From Sphaeroforma arctica JP610 (lineage: Eukaryota; Opisthokonta; Ichthyosporea; Ichthyophonida): 24,350 nucleotides of DNA. The stretch's first letter is position 1; each line of letters begins with the position of its first letter. Positions 9,143-20,064 of the stretch are shown in pieces. The notes under the pieces were generated by a model that saw only the letters and a program-made list of their open reading frames with translations, was not told the origin of the DNA and made no database searches. The stretch lies in the NCBI RefSeq assembly GCF_001186125.1, contig NW_014040476.1, positions 72,525 to 96,874 on the forward strand, read 5' to 3'. The position numbers and the translations under genes are program-made.

Positions 9143-10859
9143 ACAAACTTGTACATGATAAGAGCACACTAACTTGTAATTATTAAAGACGTTCGGTTGT
9201 GGGAAGCCATCACTTAACGGAAATGTCTCCGTGCTAGTGCGTTTTGAAATGATTATCATGCACACCACCTGCAGAGGGTGCGGACGAACTTATCCACATT
9301 GACTAATGTACCTTCCTGCCTACAGCGTCTCTCACAGGAGCACAATTCGGAAAAGATATACATACTTGATGTATATATAATATATATATACACGATGAAT
9401 ATATAGATATGAAAATAAAGGGGAACCTCGAACTCGCGCGTGTGCTTTCAGCGGTTTATTCAATTATACTGTCTGACCGTCGCATTCGCAGTCCTTGCCA
9501 CGGAACTACAACGGTCATCAGTTCGGAGGTCACACGTGACACGCTGGTCACGTTGTGCTCGATGTTCTAGCGGTTCTACCATTGAGGACGGCGCTTGGGT
9601 ATATGGGTATATCCCATATTCAACTAGTGTTACGGGTGTGGCTGTGATACTGTCTCTACGCGTGTATTTTCTGGATATGCACATCTAACACAAATGTACA
9701 TATGCTCAGTACGAGTACGCGTGTATGTCCTCTTGATCAACACCATACTACTGGTGGCGAAGGAAGTATCAGCCAAAGTAACGGATTGGGATGTGAAGTG
9801 AAGTGATATCCAAGCGTCTTCATATTTACAGAAGACTCTCATCGGATACACTCCCCTCACACCCGTCAGGGGATGGAGCCGCCCATTTGAGTCACGGCTG
9901 CCATCCACTGGCGGTTAGTCAGTGCAGTAGGATATAGAACGCACATAGCACCAACACACGCGACACGTCAAGCCACGCACGCTGGTAAGATGGACGTCCT
10001 GGTCAGGTATGAGTAACTAACCCATTCGTAGACACACCTCCGCGGTATATCAGCGTACCCTGTGTACGTAGAAGCTAACCAATACGCACACAAATGTACC
10101 GCCTGTATCTGGTATACGCGGTCGTACACCACGGAGGCCTCCCGTATTCAAACGAGTTATATTATAGTGTAAAGGTTTGTTGTGACGAATCACCGACTCA
10201 AGTATGTACAATACACATATCCCGTGTATACGCGAATGTTAGAGGCTGAGTGTCTGCCTTCGTATCGCAGGGGATTGTCCGTGCACGACCACACCTCGTG
10301 AGTATACATGTGCATGAGGTACATACCTGCATGTATGTACTGTTGAGATCACACACAACATCGCCGACGGGTGCATGTGAGCACAGACTCGTCCACTTAT
10401 ACATCACATTACAGACGTGCGTGTATGTGTCTAGTCTCTATGTAAAAGAGTGTGCTATCAAATCCGACAAACACACCCTCGAGATGCATTTGGACCCAAA
10501 ACTGAATGAATGGTGCACCCATACGTTAAGTGTCCCTGCAAATTAGAATGCTTTCCAAAGCGAACCGTCGGCATCCAAGGCCCATATGAGAATGTAGCCC
10601 GAAACCTCACACACCCAATAGTAATACACAGTATGCGGGTGTGTGAAGCTCGCGAGCCAACCCCAACGATACCGACGCCGCTCCCGGCGCGTCTAAACAA
10701 ATGCTCCACTGGCAGGGGTAATTTGAGATACACACAACACCCACGAGATACTCACGCATACTCGAATGTATGTACGTACGAGTGCACCCCCTCCCCAATG
10801 CACACAATCCCCTGTGCAAGCATGTAGGCCCCTTCTATGCGGTTCAGGTGGTCCTAGAC
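9143..10859. other. Intergenic region 3' of the aconitase-like gene
   Basis: About 1.7 kb between the 87-bp duplication and the aconitase-like stop. An AT-rich patch (TATATATAATATATATATAC) lies near 9371-9391. Several open frames of 70-105 codons occur on both strands (for example 9440-9688 plus, 9630-9908 minus, 10250-10546 plus, 10510-10827 plus), but they overlap one another, lack recognisable domains and have no consistent splice partners. The 3' untranslated part of the aconitase-like gene must lie here; no close AATAAA was seen. Confidence 0.45.
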
Positions 10860-13800
10860 TTAACAGGTGGACGAGCGAGACGCACAACACTGCACTAGCC
10901 TCCTCAGCACGTACTTGAGGGTGCCACCGTGCGCCATAGTCATGCACTCATGTTCACTGTGGCAATCCAGCTGCATGAAGAAGGACCACGAGTACAGTCC
11001 AATGGCCACCTGAAGCAAGACATGAGAAGATGGTGATAGATATGTGAGTGAGAAGCAAGGCATGTTGGATGGCGATAGGTATGTCAATGAGAAAGACGCA
11101 CCAAACAACCTCGGCCCAGGGCAATGGACTGGGACGTTTCAAACGATAGACATATATACACAGGCTTGATATGGGGCAGTCAGCGGCGGATCGATCCTTG
11201 TAGTGGATGGAGACACGCGCAAATGGCAGGCTACACGCGTAAGGAGCAACTCACCACACGCACACCGATCTAGTCCCACCCACGAGTTGTAATACAATGC
11301 ACACACACATTCAAGCACTCACCGTGACAGATATGGGGCATCCGGGGGTCAGCACTGGTGGCCGTGCAATGGTGAAGATCTCTGTACCCGTGAGACCCAA
11401 TGAAACAGCCGTAGTACCATCTGTAAACCTCAGTGGCAGCACGCCCACGCAAATCAGATTGCGCCGGTGTGAGTCATCAAACGACTCTGCAAGGATCGCC
11501 TGTACGCCAAGTAGCGCGGGACCCTTAGCCGCCCAGTCACGTGGACTACCACAGCCGTAGTCTTTGCCAGCGATGACCACGCACGGATGGCCTTCGTGCG
11601 CATACCACTGATAGAGGGTTATAGGAACAAAGGAGTGAGACAATTAACGAGGAACGGAATGTGTGGGCGTGGGGAGGGGTGGTGATGAATAGCCGGGTGA
11701 CGAATACAAGACAGTGTGAACACTGATAAGAGCATCTGAAGTTCAAAAATAAATACTATAAACTCCGAACGGGTAAGCAGCCTAGTTAAATCTACGTAAA
11801 TGGTTCGAGCCAATATACTCGCTCAATGCTCTTTTCATCTTTTGTCATCCGTGTATCAATCGTCAGCAACCGTATAGCACATACACACGTAGACATGCAA
11901 CACGTACAAGAACCCCAACCCCCATAAACACACAAATGGTTACACCTACCTGTGCTACATCATATATATTCCCCATCGTGCCACTCGGCACGTGGTGTGT
12001 GTACGGCCCAGGCCTGGCTGTCAGGTGGTTCCTGAGCTTCGCGTTCGCGTACGCACCCCTGACCATAACCTCTGCATTGCCTCTCCGTAGCCCAAACGAC
12101 GCATACTCGCGTGGGTGTAATCCCTGCAAAGACAGGTACCTGGCTGCCAACGAGGACTTAGAGATGGACCCAGCGGGTGAGATGATGTCTGTGGACACAC
12201 CATCGCCTGAGGATACAACGGGTAGAGGTGCACGTTTAGCTTAGGCAAAGGGGAACAACGAGCTACACGGGACTATAAAGTGGCAGGGCAAGATGATTGG
12301 CGAGCAGGTTGCTGGCTTGGTGATGGTGAATGATAGCAAGTGAGGTACGGTACAATAGGTGACCATTTACTCAAGTAGGTGACAGAGATACGGGTTGCGA
12401 AGACCACGGCCTTGGATTCGCGATGTGTATGATGACTATTGAGACAGATAGAAAGACGGAGGAGTGCCTGCGGAAGGAGGCTGTGATTGGGAGGCGAATG
12501 TAATGCAGCAGATGACGGGTCAATTGCACCTGTAGGTGACGGATTAACGTGTTCCAGATGGTCAGAGTGACTGAATATGCGACTGATAGCACAGACAGTG
12601 TGTGTGTGTGTATGAGGAGACGCACACGTGTGCATGTACATACCTAGATACACCAAGCACCGGGCATTTATCACTACGGGTGGGGGCATGTCACACGTGA
12701 CCCGCTCCAGGAACGGCGATCGGCTCACAAACGTCGCCGCATTGTCCCACGCATACATGAGGCGTGAGGGAGGTGTCTCAATCTTATTCCAGTTGTTGCT
12801 GCCCTTCTCAACCGTATCCCGCACACTCTCGGACAGCCCTGGCAGCACATGTACGCGCTCAATTTCCTGCAGCTCTCCCCGCGACGGCCAGATGTCACTC
12901 AGGAAGATCTGTGTGCCGTCTTCTAGCGTTCTGATTGGGTCCTATATATAGAATACAAATGGGGAATAGAAGCATGTCAATTTAAGTCTTAAGGCGGCGG
13001 CCGTATTCAGGCCCGTGTACTATTCTACGTATCACCATTGCAGGATAGGTCTAACCGTACAATGACTACGCCACACCCACACACGCACCTTCTGGAAATC
13101 AATATCCACAGTCCCAGCAATAGCATAGGCGATCACCAACAGGGGAGAGGCCAGGTAGTTCGCACGGGGCGACCCCTCCGCCCACACTTCTCCCTCGGGC
13201 GTGCACCAGTTACGGTTGCCACTGGTGATACGCGCAGTGACCAATTGGTTGGACTCGATCTGCTTCACCAACTCGGCGGGGAGTGGGTCTTTGTTACCGG
13301 CGCACGACAGACAGTCTGTGCCGACGACTGGGAAGCCCAGAGCCTACGGTCAACCGGAGTGAGATGAGGCGGTGAATTTAGTTGGGTGTACAGATATATA
13401 AATATATGTTCGAATGTGTGTAAATCAATACCGTGTCCGTATACACAATAAAATGCTATGCATCTGACAACATAAACATGATATCATACGATACGCGGTT
13501 ATATGCATGACGTGCCCACTGACGTACTTATTTGCCACTTACTACACCAGCATGCCAGACTCTTATCGGTACAAACAATCAAATCTCCGGAAAACCATAA
13601 AACATTGATATTAACGGGGGCCCATATTACATCGAGGTTGTATCAATTTCATCGCTGTGAGAACTGAAAAACCAACTACCTGCAAGGTTCACCAACGATA
13701 GCACTCTTTACATAATGGAGTGCTGTAAAACACGTTCACTAGACGCCCAACGCGGGTACCACAACACAGCCAAGCCCTTTACACCCCACTCTCACATGCA

Positions 13801-16800
13801 TACAAGACGTCACTTATAGGGTCGTCATACAAAACAACCCCTCCACTTCAGCATATGATAGTAAACTATAAACGTATACATATATCACATACGTCCAATG
13901 CCTGTAGAGATCCACTACTCTTGAGGTAGTATAGAGCTGTATCGGATCCAGGCGAGAAGCTTCTGCGCGTGTACCATGGCACACTGAGCCCCAGACGCAC
14001 AGCCTTCTTGGCTAGCACACCAGCACCCAGCATCACCAGGGGATTCGATGTATTGGTGCATCCCGTTATTGAGGCGATCATAACGGTACCGTGTTTGAGA
14101 GTGACGGGTTTGTCCTGGTAGGAGAAGCTGACTGATTTCTGAATGTCTTTGGTGGGTATGCCATAGCCCTTGAGGCCCTTGGGACCAATCAGATGCGCCT
14201 TTATGGGATCAAAATAAATTCGGGATTAGATAAAGTGGTGTTGATAGTAGGCTAGAAATTGACGAGATAAACTACTTTAATCAACGACACAGACTGAAGC
14301 CCTGGTGTATATCAGTCAGCCCACAAACCAACTGCAAGGTATGCCGCATCCGCAAATACACCAGCAAACTACGCTCTTACATACCCTCCAAGATTACACC
14401 GGGTAATAACTCTTCAATACTAGATAGTGCACCATAAGCATCTGACAGCCATGCACACACACCTTACATCTAACAGCCATGCACACACACCTTACATCTA
14501 ACAACCATGTACACACACCTTACGGCTAACAACCATGTACACACACCTTACATCCAACAACCATGTACACACACCTTGAAGTCCTGTTGCATATCCGTCA
14601 AGGGCACACGGTCAGTGCTGCGCTTGGGACCGCTCAGAGTGGGCGACAGTTTGGACAAATCCAACTGCACCACTCGTGAGTACTTGATACGAGACTGGCA
14701 CATATCGCAGTTACCACACTCTCCCACCCCAGCCACCCCCTCATCCTCACCCGCGCTGGCTGTGTTCGCCTGTGCCTCGCTATCGTTCGCTTCGTCCGCG
14801 TGTGCTTGTGTGTTGCCTTCGGTTGCGCTGGCTGTGTTTGTATCGCTCTGAGGGGCTCTGCTGGTGGAGCAGGTGCCACGGAACAGCTTGTTCGCATGCA
14901 GGTACTTCTCAAACATCTGCACCGTCTCCTGATCTCTTCCTGTACACATGACGTGTGTATGAACAAAGGTGAGTGAGTATGATAGCATGGGGAGCTCAAT
15001 ACCCATAGGAAAGAGTGCGTGTGGCTGACACAGCATCGGACGCCTAGATATATACCCTTGTACAATAATGGCTGATTATGTGTTCAAAATGGATTGCAAT
15101 CGACGGCCAGTTGAGTGCCCAGTGTGGGTGTACGACTATCGTGTGGAAAACAGAAACATATGTTCATAGACTACTTGCGGTGACTGAAGCAACACATGCG
15201 AATACCAGAGAAACGGTAACCGAACTGCCACCCGCAGAGCACATACATACAACACAAAAGAAAGAAAAAACAAACAAAACAATTCAGCACCGTACACACA
15301 CGCACAAAAGAAACAACAAAGCACATACTATACACGCACACCACACACATTGGATATAGCATGATGAAGGGATCACAGTACGTAAAAGACCTACCTGTGG
15401 TGCGAAGATACTTGATGCCCATGTCGTCCAAAGGGAAGAAGCCCACCTTGGCACCGTATTCTCGGCACATACTGGATATAGTCAATCGCTCGGCGATGGA
15501 CAAATGTCGAACACCCTCACCAAAGAACTCCACAAAAGTACCCTCCAACTGTACAGCGCAGGCGATATGATGGTTAGCGGAATACGAATACATGAACACG
15601 TATAGGTGTGTGCAGAGATAAACAGATTCGTTCGTGATACGGCTCTATCACAGCGCGTACATCTGGGGTGGGAGTACAAGAGTTGCTCATGCTATGTTCA
15701 GATATGTGCACATGACATAACTATACAGAGTGCTAGGGGCGTCAGGAAGATTGCACTTAAAAGCGCGGGCGGGGTCGCGATCGGATAAAGTTACAAAAGT
15801 AAGAAGTAGACAAAAGGAACAGATACCATGGGTCATTCCCATGAGGTTCACTCAACTTTCAACTGCTCTGTTAGTTTAGCAACGACTCCATCGATACATA
15901 GGCGAATATATCGCGTCATTGCGGATATACCAATGTATACCTATTCGTAAACTTATATATATGTATATACAAATCCATCGATACATACATCAGCATCTCT
16001 CAGTTGCTTGGTAACCGTCAGGACCACATCAGTGCTGGTGTTATAGTTCGGCACCTCTCCTACCAATTCTACGCCAACAACTTCAGGCAACTGTGTAGCA
16101 ATTCCGTTGCCTAGCAACACGCCCTGCGCATCGATCCCACTCACACCCCATGCAAGTATACCCAGACCATTGACCATGGACGCCCGCCTATCCGCTCCTG
16201 CAAAGAACAGAAGGAAAAATAAGATTAACAGCAGTACTATGTAGGGGGGCCAACTGGGAATTTTGGAGGATGATGTTGAACGAGTGCATCACTTTAGCTG
16301 TGCAGTATCTTATTTAAATGAGCATTTTACCTGAGGAAGCACACACCTCAAAATCCAAAGGTCAAGCCTAGCCGTTACAACAATATGCCAGTAATTGACC
16401 ACCGACGCAATTAGATACGCAACGTAATCAAATGTTCCAATCACACGCCAACGTTTGCTATACACTTCACCCACTTCTTACGTAACACAGAAATGTAAAA
16501 AAAATGTATATCTTCCACTGACCTTGATTGCCAATTTTTCGCTTCAAAACTCCACACAATGTACGATCTGCTGCCCCCAATCGGGACGAAAAATTGTTCA
16601 CCCAGACTGCTGATCTACCGTAAATACAATCAATCGACCCAAAACTACAATACTCAGATTTGATATAATAACTACCACCCCAGATTAAAAACAACCTATT
16701 GTTCATATGGTACTTACGGCTGCACACTACCTACCTATGACAGAATCGGGATAGATGAAATCATCACCATTCTGAAACACCACGCGCGAGGTGTGCTCGA

Positions 16801-19800
16801 GATTTATTTGGTGGCACGACCCAGCAGAGGGAGGCACTATCAACAACTTATCGAACACATCCCCACTCCACTTGACGAATGAGAGACACTCCTGTGTGCG
16901 TTTGGCCTGTGAAGTATGACATAGATAATAGATTTAGAACATACTTGGTCAACTCTATCTTTGTGAAGCTTAACAAGTGGTAGCGGTTGGTGAGGAGTCC
17001 CGGCCATTGAAATCGGTAGCGGACAATGAAACGAATACTTGCACATGATGCATGTACACACACACACAAGAGTCTCGACTGAAAACTGCAGTTGGGATGG
17101 AAACGACAAAGTAATTTAATAATAATAAATAACAACAGAAACACATGCGCATACGAATACAACTTAAAACACATAAACATGATAATGGGTTTCCGAGGAC
17201 GTTTATTTAATTGTCACACAATGCCAACTACAAACATAAGCCCAGATTGAACACAGACATAGATCTATGCATGTACAGACAAGTTCGTAACATATACATT
17301 ACATATACAAACACAACAATTTAGCCAACCACTGGTTCGGCCGCATACCTCAGCAGTGTTGCTCCTGGCCAGAGTCTCAATCATACTAGGCTTTCTCCCA
17401 GTTGCAGGTGGTGCGGGGGCACAAGGACTATTCACAATGATATCCGTAGGACACAGCGGCTGTACCTTGGCCGGATTGCCACCTATTATACAAGGAAGGA
17501 TTCATTGTAAGAATCAAGCCACCTAAATATACATCCATAGACACATACAGAATATAAATATATATATTGTCGTACGATATCGCAGTGTAGGTGCGTAGGC
17601 AATCCAGAAGGGACCACGATACGTAATCCACATACTACAACTGCAAAGAAGCCAGGAAGAGCGAGCGGGACGTTCACGAGTCTACACCACTAAGTCTCAA
17701 TTCAGATGCCATCGCAGCTACAAGACAACGCCTACACAATCAGCATATCAGATAAGCACATGCGGAGGGGCGATTGTACTATCACAGCTAGGCAACACAA
17801 TAGCGTACAACGAAGTGGTAGTTGGGTGCTGCGTGTTAAGTAATGCATACCGAGCATACGCACAGCCTCGCGCAACGCCGCCAAGTCAAGCAGAGACGGC
17901 AGCCCAGAATCATCCAGGAACAAGCATCGAGCAGGCATGAACATCATGCTCCAATTCTGCAACACAGCACCAGGTGCAGGTTTGGGGGGGGGGGATACAT
18001 GCGTTGATAGAGCAGTAAGACAACAGCTAATGTTACCTACATGTGATTGTGATTACACGTGTGGGTTGGTACGCGTACATGCGTTAATAGAGCAGTAAGA
18101 CAACAGTTAAGGTTACTTACATGTGATTGCGATTATACGCGTGGGTTGGTACGGGGTATGGTGCAACAACACCTACGATACGAGTCTTGTACTGGAGGCG
18201 CGTACATTGCACGTTCTATGGCAGAAGTAACTTGGGAGGCATATTATGCCAAACTACAGGATACTTGGATCTATGATACATGCGTTATTATATTCTACAG
18301 AACTGTTGGATCTAAGAGAAAGAAATTCAGCAGGTGCATGAAATGTTTCCCGTTGTACGATAGTTGGATCTATGAAAGAGATTCTCAGTAGGTATTTGAA
18401 ATACATTTAACTACAGCCCAGTTAGATCGACGAGGAGGAATCTTCACGGGCAAATGCAATATTTCAATTTACCAAATGGTATGTGACATTGCAATCTATA
18501 GGGTAGTTGTATCTGATCAGGTCAATCAACGGGTAGATATAACACTTCAGTCTACAGGATAGCTGATCTGTGACGAGAAATTCTAACAGGTATATGTAAA
18601 TACTTAAATCTTTAGGATAGTTGGGAGAAGCATCTTTATATGCCTTTTTTTTCAATCTACAGCTATGTGGAGTAATATTATATATAATGTATATACAATA
18701 TAAAGAGCAATCCTACATATACTATATAATACCTATATTTATATACACCATTCTCCTATTTCTTCAAGACTGCGTACCCCGGCCAGCGTGATGGCATATA
18801 ACTGAGCAGATGTACATGCGTGTGCCAAGTGTTTCCCACTTAACTACCCAGACTAACCTTTGTCTTAGCGTGCTGTTGCCAGTCCAGGATCATCTCCACG
18901 TGGTCGTTACCGTGCACTGACCCGAGCGTATCGGGATCGCTGCTCTCTAGGAATGATCGGTGGTCATCTGATGCCGAGTTACGCACAGTGGACTCGAGAA
19001 GCACACGCATACAGTAGGGCAATGCATCTGTATAATGTTTGTATAGATACGGTTGAGGGTACAATTCCATATAGAGGTGGTCAAGAGCGCAGCGACTGCA
19101 TGCAATGATGGGCACGATAGGCATGTTTTGGTTTATCTCTAATGGTGGAGCCTTTTCGGATGAAGGATAGAAAAGGGTATATATTCACATCTAAACAGAG
19201 CCCAAATAGCTCCGCATGTGTATTTGAAGCGATACGCATTCACTGTTTGATTTTGAATTGTTACAACTTAATTGACACAAACGACAAGCTTACATTGGCA
19301 TAGACCCATGCAATAAGAAATGTATATATGAAAGCACACACACACTATATATGTAGTAATATAATTTATATTTATATATATACTACTCCAGTCTCGTGTA
19401 GAAAATGGGCTTGCATTAATGACTACTGAGACTATTTATAAAAAGGTATAGAGATAAATACGCACCATGAATACATAACCCCCACCAGTGCTTATATAAC
19501 TCATAAAGCAAAACATAATGAGGGCGGAGTATTGTTCTCGCAACAAAACGGCTCGTAAAATTTTATTCGCTAACTATGTCGATTGTATGCTCATCTTATT
19601 GTTATTTTGTTTGAGCTCCCCTTTGGCCATATACGAGGGGTTAGTAATTCCAACAAAACATACATTTATATATATATACACTGTCTAGCAAGTTATTCTG
19701 AAGCGCATTTCATACTTCCAGCCTTTTAAAGACGTCATATGCTGCTACCAGTGGCATAGACATGCGCACACGCTGTACGGATGGTCTGTACAAACTATAA

Positions 19801-20064
19801 CTCAAGTTAAACTGTATGTATTAACACGAGCGCGACTTTTTTATACCGTGCAGAAGTACGATACAAACAGGTACATTAAGCCAATATTGTAAAAACACCT
19901 TATTGACCCTCAAGGCTACACGAAAGTCCTAACTGACAGCACTCCTGCATACCGTAACGTTCGTCCTGGAGATCAGGCAGGGAGAAATACTTGTAAGTCT
20001 TCTCACCAACGGGAAGCTCCCTGACGGTGTGCTTGTAGGGATGTGTGTCCACAGACTTACACAT
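10860..20064 (-). CDS. Aconitase/IRP1-family protein, 990 residues, 14 exons, catalytic residues replaced
   Basis: Exons (minus strand, in order): 20064-19953, 19027-18858, 17956-17851, 17482-17349, 16906-16735, 16197-15989, 15548-15395, 14939-14575, 14198-13893, 13343-13089, 12941-12644, 12206-11950, 11607-11323, 11009-10860 (stop TAA 10862-10860). All 13 introns are GT..AG and all phases agree. The translation aligns end to end with animal ACO1/IRP1 (889 aa), e.g. [49 protein letters not shown] and [11 protein letters not shown]. Family members isomerise citrate or, without the cluster, bind iron-responsive RNA elements. Cluster cysteines C521, C587 and C590 are kept, as are H206, E308, N523, R620, D767, S867 and R869. 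The DH pair is N147-S148, TDSHT is ADRRA (R235, R236), the QD glutamine is L108, TDH is TDI (I768), GSSR is GSPR (P868), and the NFEGR arginine is gone. Catalysis is therefore unlikely (inference). The start fits the IRP1 N-terminus; TATAAA at 20087-20082 is only 18 bp upstream. Confidence 0.95.
11010..11088 (-). repeat. 39-bp duplication beside the last 3' splice site of the aconitase-like gene
   Basis: Two copies in the last intron (11322-11010). On the minus strand the proximal one reads CTCACTCACATATCTATCAC..CATGTCTTGCTTCAG, the CAG (11012-11010) being the acceptor used. The distal copy reads CTCATTGACATACCTATCGC..CATGCCTTGCTT and then CTC where the AG should be, so it is not a usable acceptor. 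Confidence 0.75.
14438..14576 (-). repeat. 28-bp minisatellite carrying copies of a 5' splice site
   Basis: CCATG words on the plus strand begin at 14449, 14477, 14505, 14533 and 14561 (28-bp step, five copies). On the minus strand the last one is the real donor of intron 8, AAG/GTGTGTGTACATGG (exon ends at 14575). The other four read TAAGGTGTGTGTRCATGG or close to it, so each offers an identical GTGTGTGT donor downstream of the used one. Confidence 0.92.
14735..14880 (-). other. Low-complexity insertion with CxxCxxC in the aconitase-like protein
   Basis: Within exon 8 (residues about 375-438), roughly 50 residues are present that ACO1/IRP1 lacks between LFRG and VVQLDL. The insert is rich in Ala, Thr, Ser, Asn, Gln, Asp and Glu and ends with C427-x2-C430-x2-C433. 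It lies between the part equivalent to the MFRDF helix and the VVELDL strand, so it probably forms a surface loop. A metal-binding role is possible but unproven; the reading frame through it is open and in phase with both flanks. Confidence 0.75.
17984..17994 (+). repeat. Homopolymer of 11 G
   Basis: An uninterrupted run of 11 G on the plus strand (C on the transcribed minus-strand RNA) lies 28 bp from the acceptor of intron 2, in the position of its pyrimidine tract. Confidence 0.9.
17997..18156 (+). repeat. 80-bp tandem duplication in intron 2 of the aconitase-like gene
   Basis: GCGTTGATAGAGCAGTAAGA at 18001 recurs as GCGTTAATAGAGCAGTAAGA at 18081. Both copies continue CAACAG..TTAC..TACATGTGATTG and end in GTGGGTTGGTACG. 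Divergence is low. Confidence 0.9.
18258..18640 (+). repeat. Old, diverged tandem repeat of about 57 bp in intron 2
   Basis: Variants of ACAGGATAGTTGGATCTATG start at about 18257, 18298, 18356, 18412, 18496, 18552 and 18609; most steps are 56-58 bp, one is 41 and one 84. Each is followed by an AAATTC or GATTC word, CAGGTATATG and AATACTTCAATCT-like sequence. Copies differ at many positions, so this array is much older than the others in the window. Confidence 0.7.

Noticed and set aside
9988-10008. ATGGACGTCCTGGTCAG followed by a GTATGAG donor, a possible tiny first exon on the plus strand
   Set aside because: No following exon with homology or matching phase was found before the convergent aconitase-like gene.
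10250-10827. Plus- and minus-strand open frames of 90-105 codons next to the aconitase-like stop
   Set aside because: They overlap on both strands, have no domain or repeat of known type, and none joins the aconitase-like gene.
10860-20064. Reading the aconitase-like gene as a pseudogene
   Set aside because: Fourteen exons, thirteen consensus introns and all phases are intact, with long conserved segments; only specific active-site residues differ.
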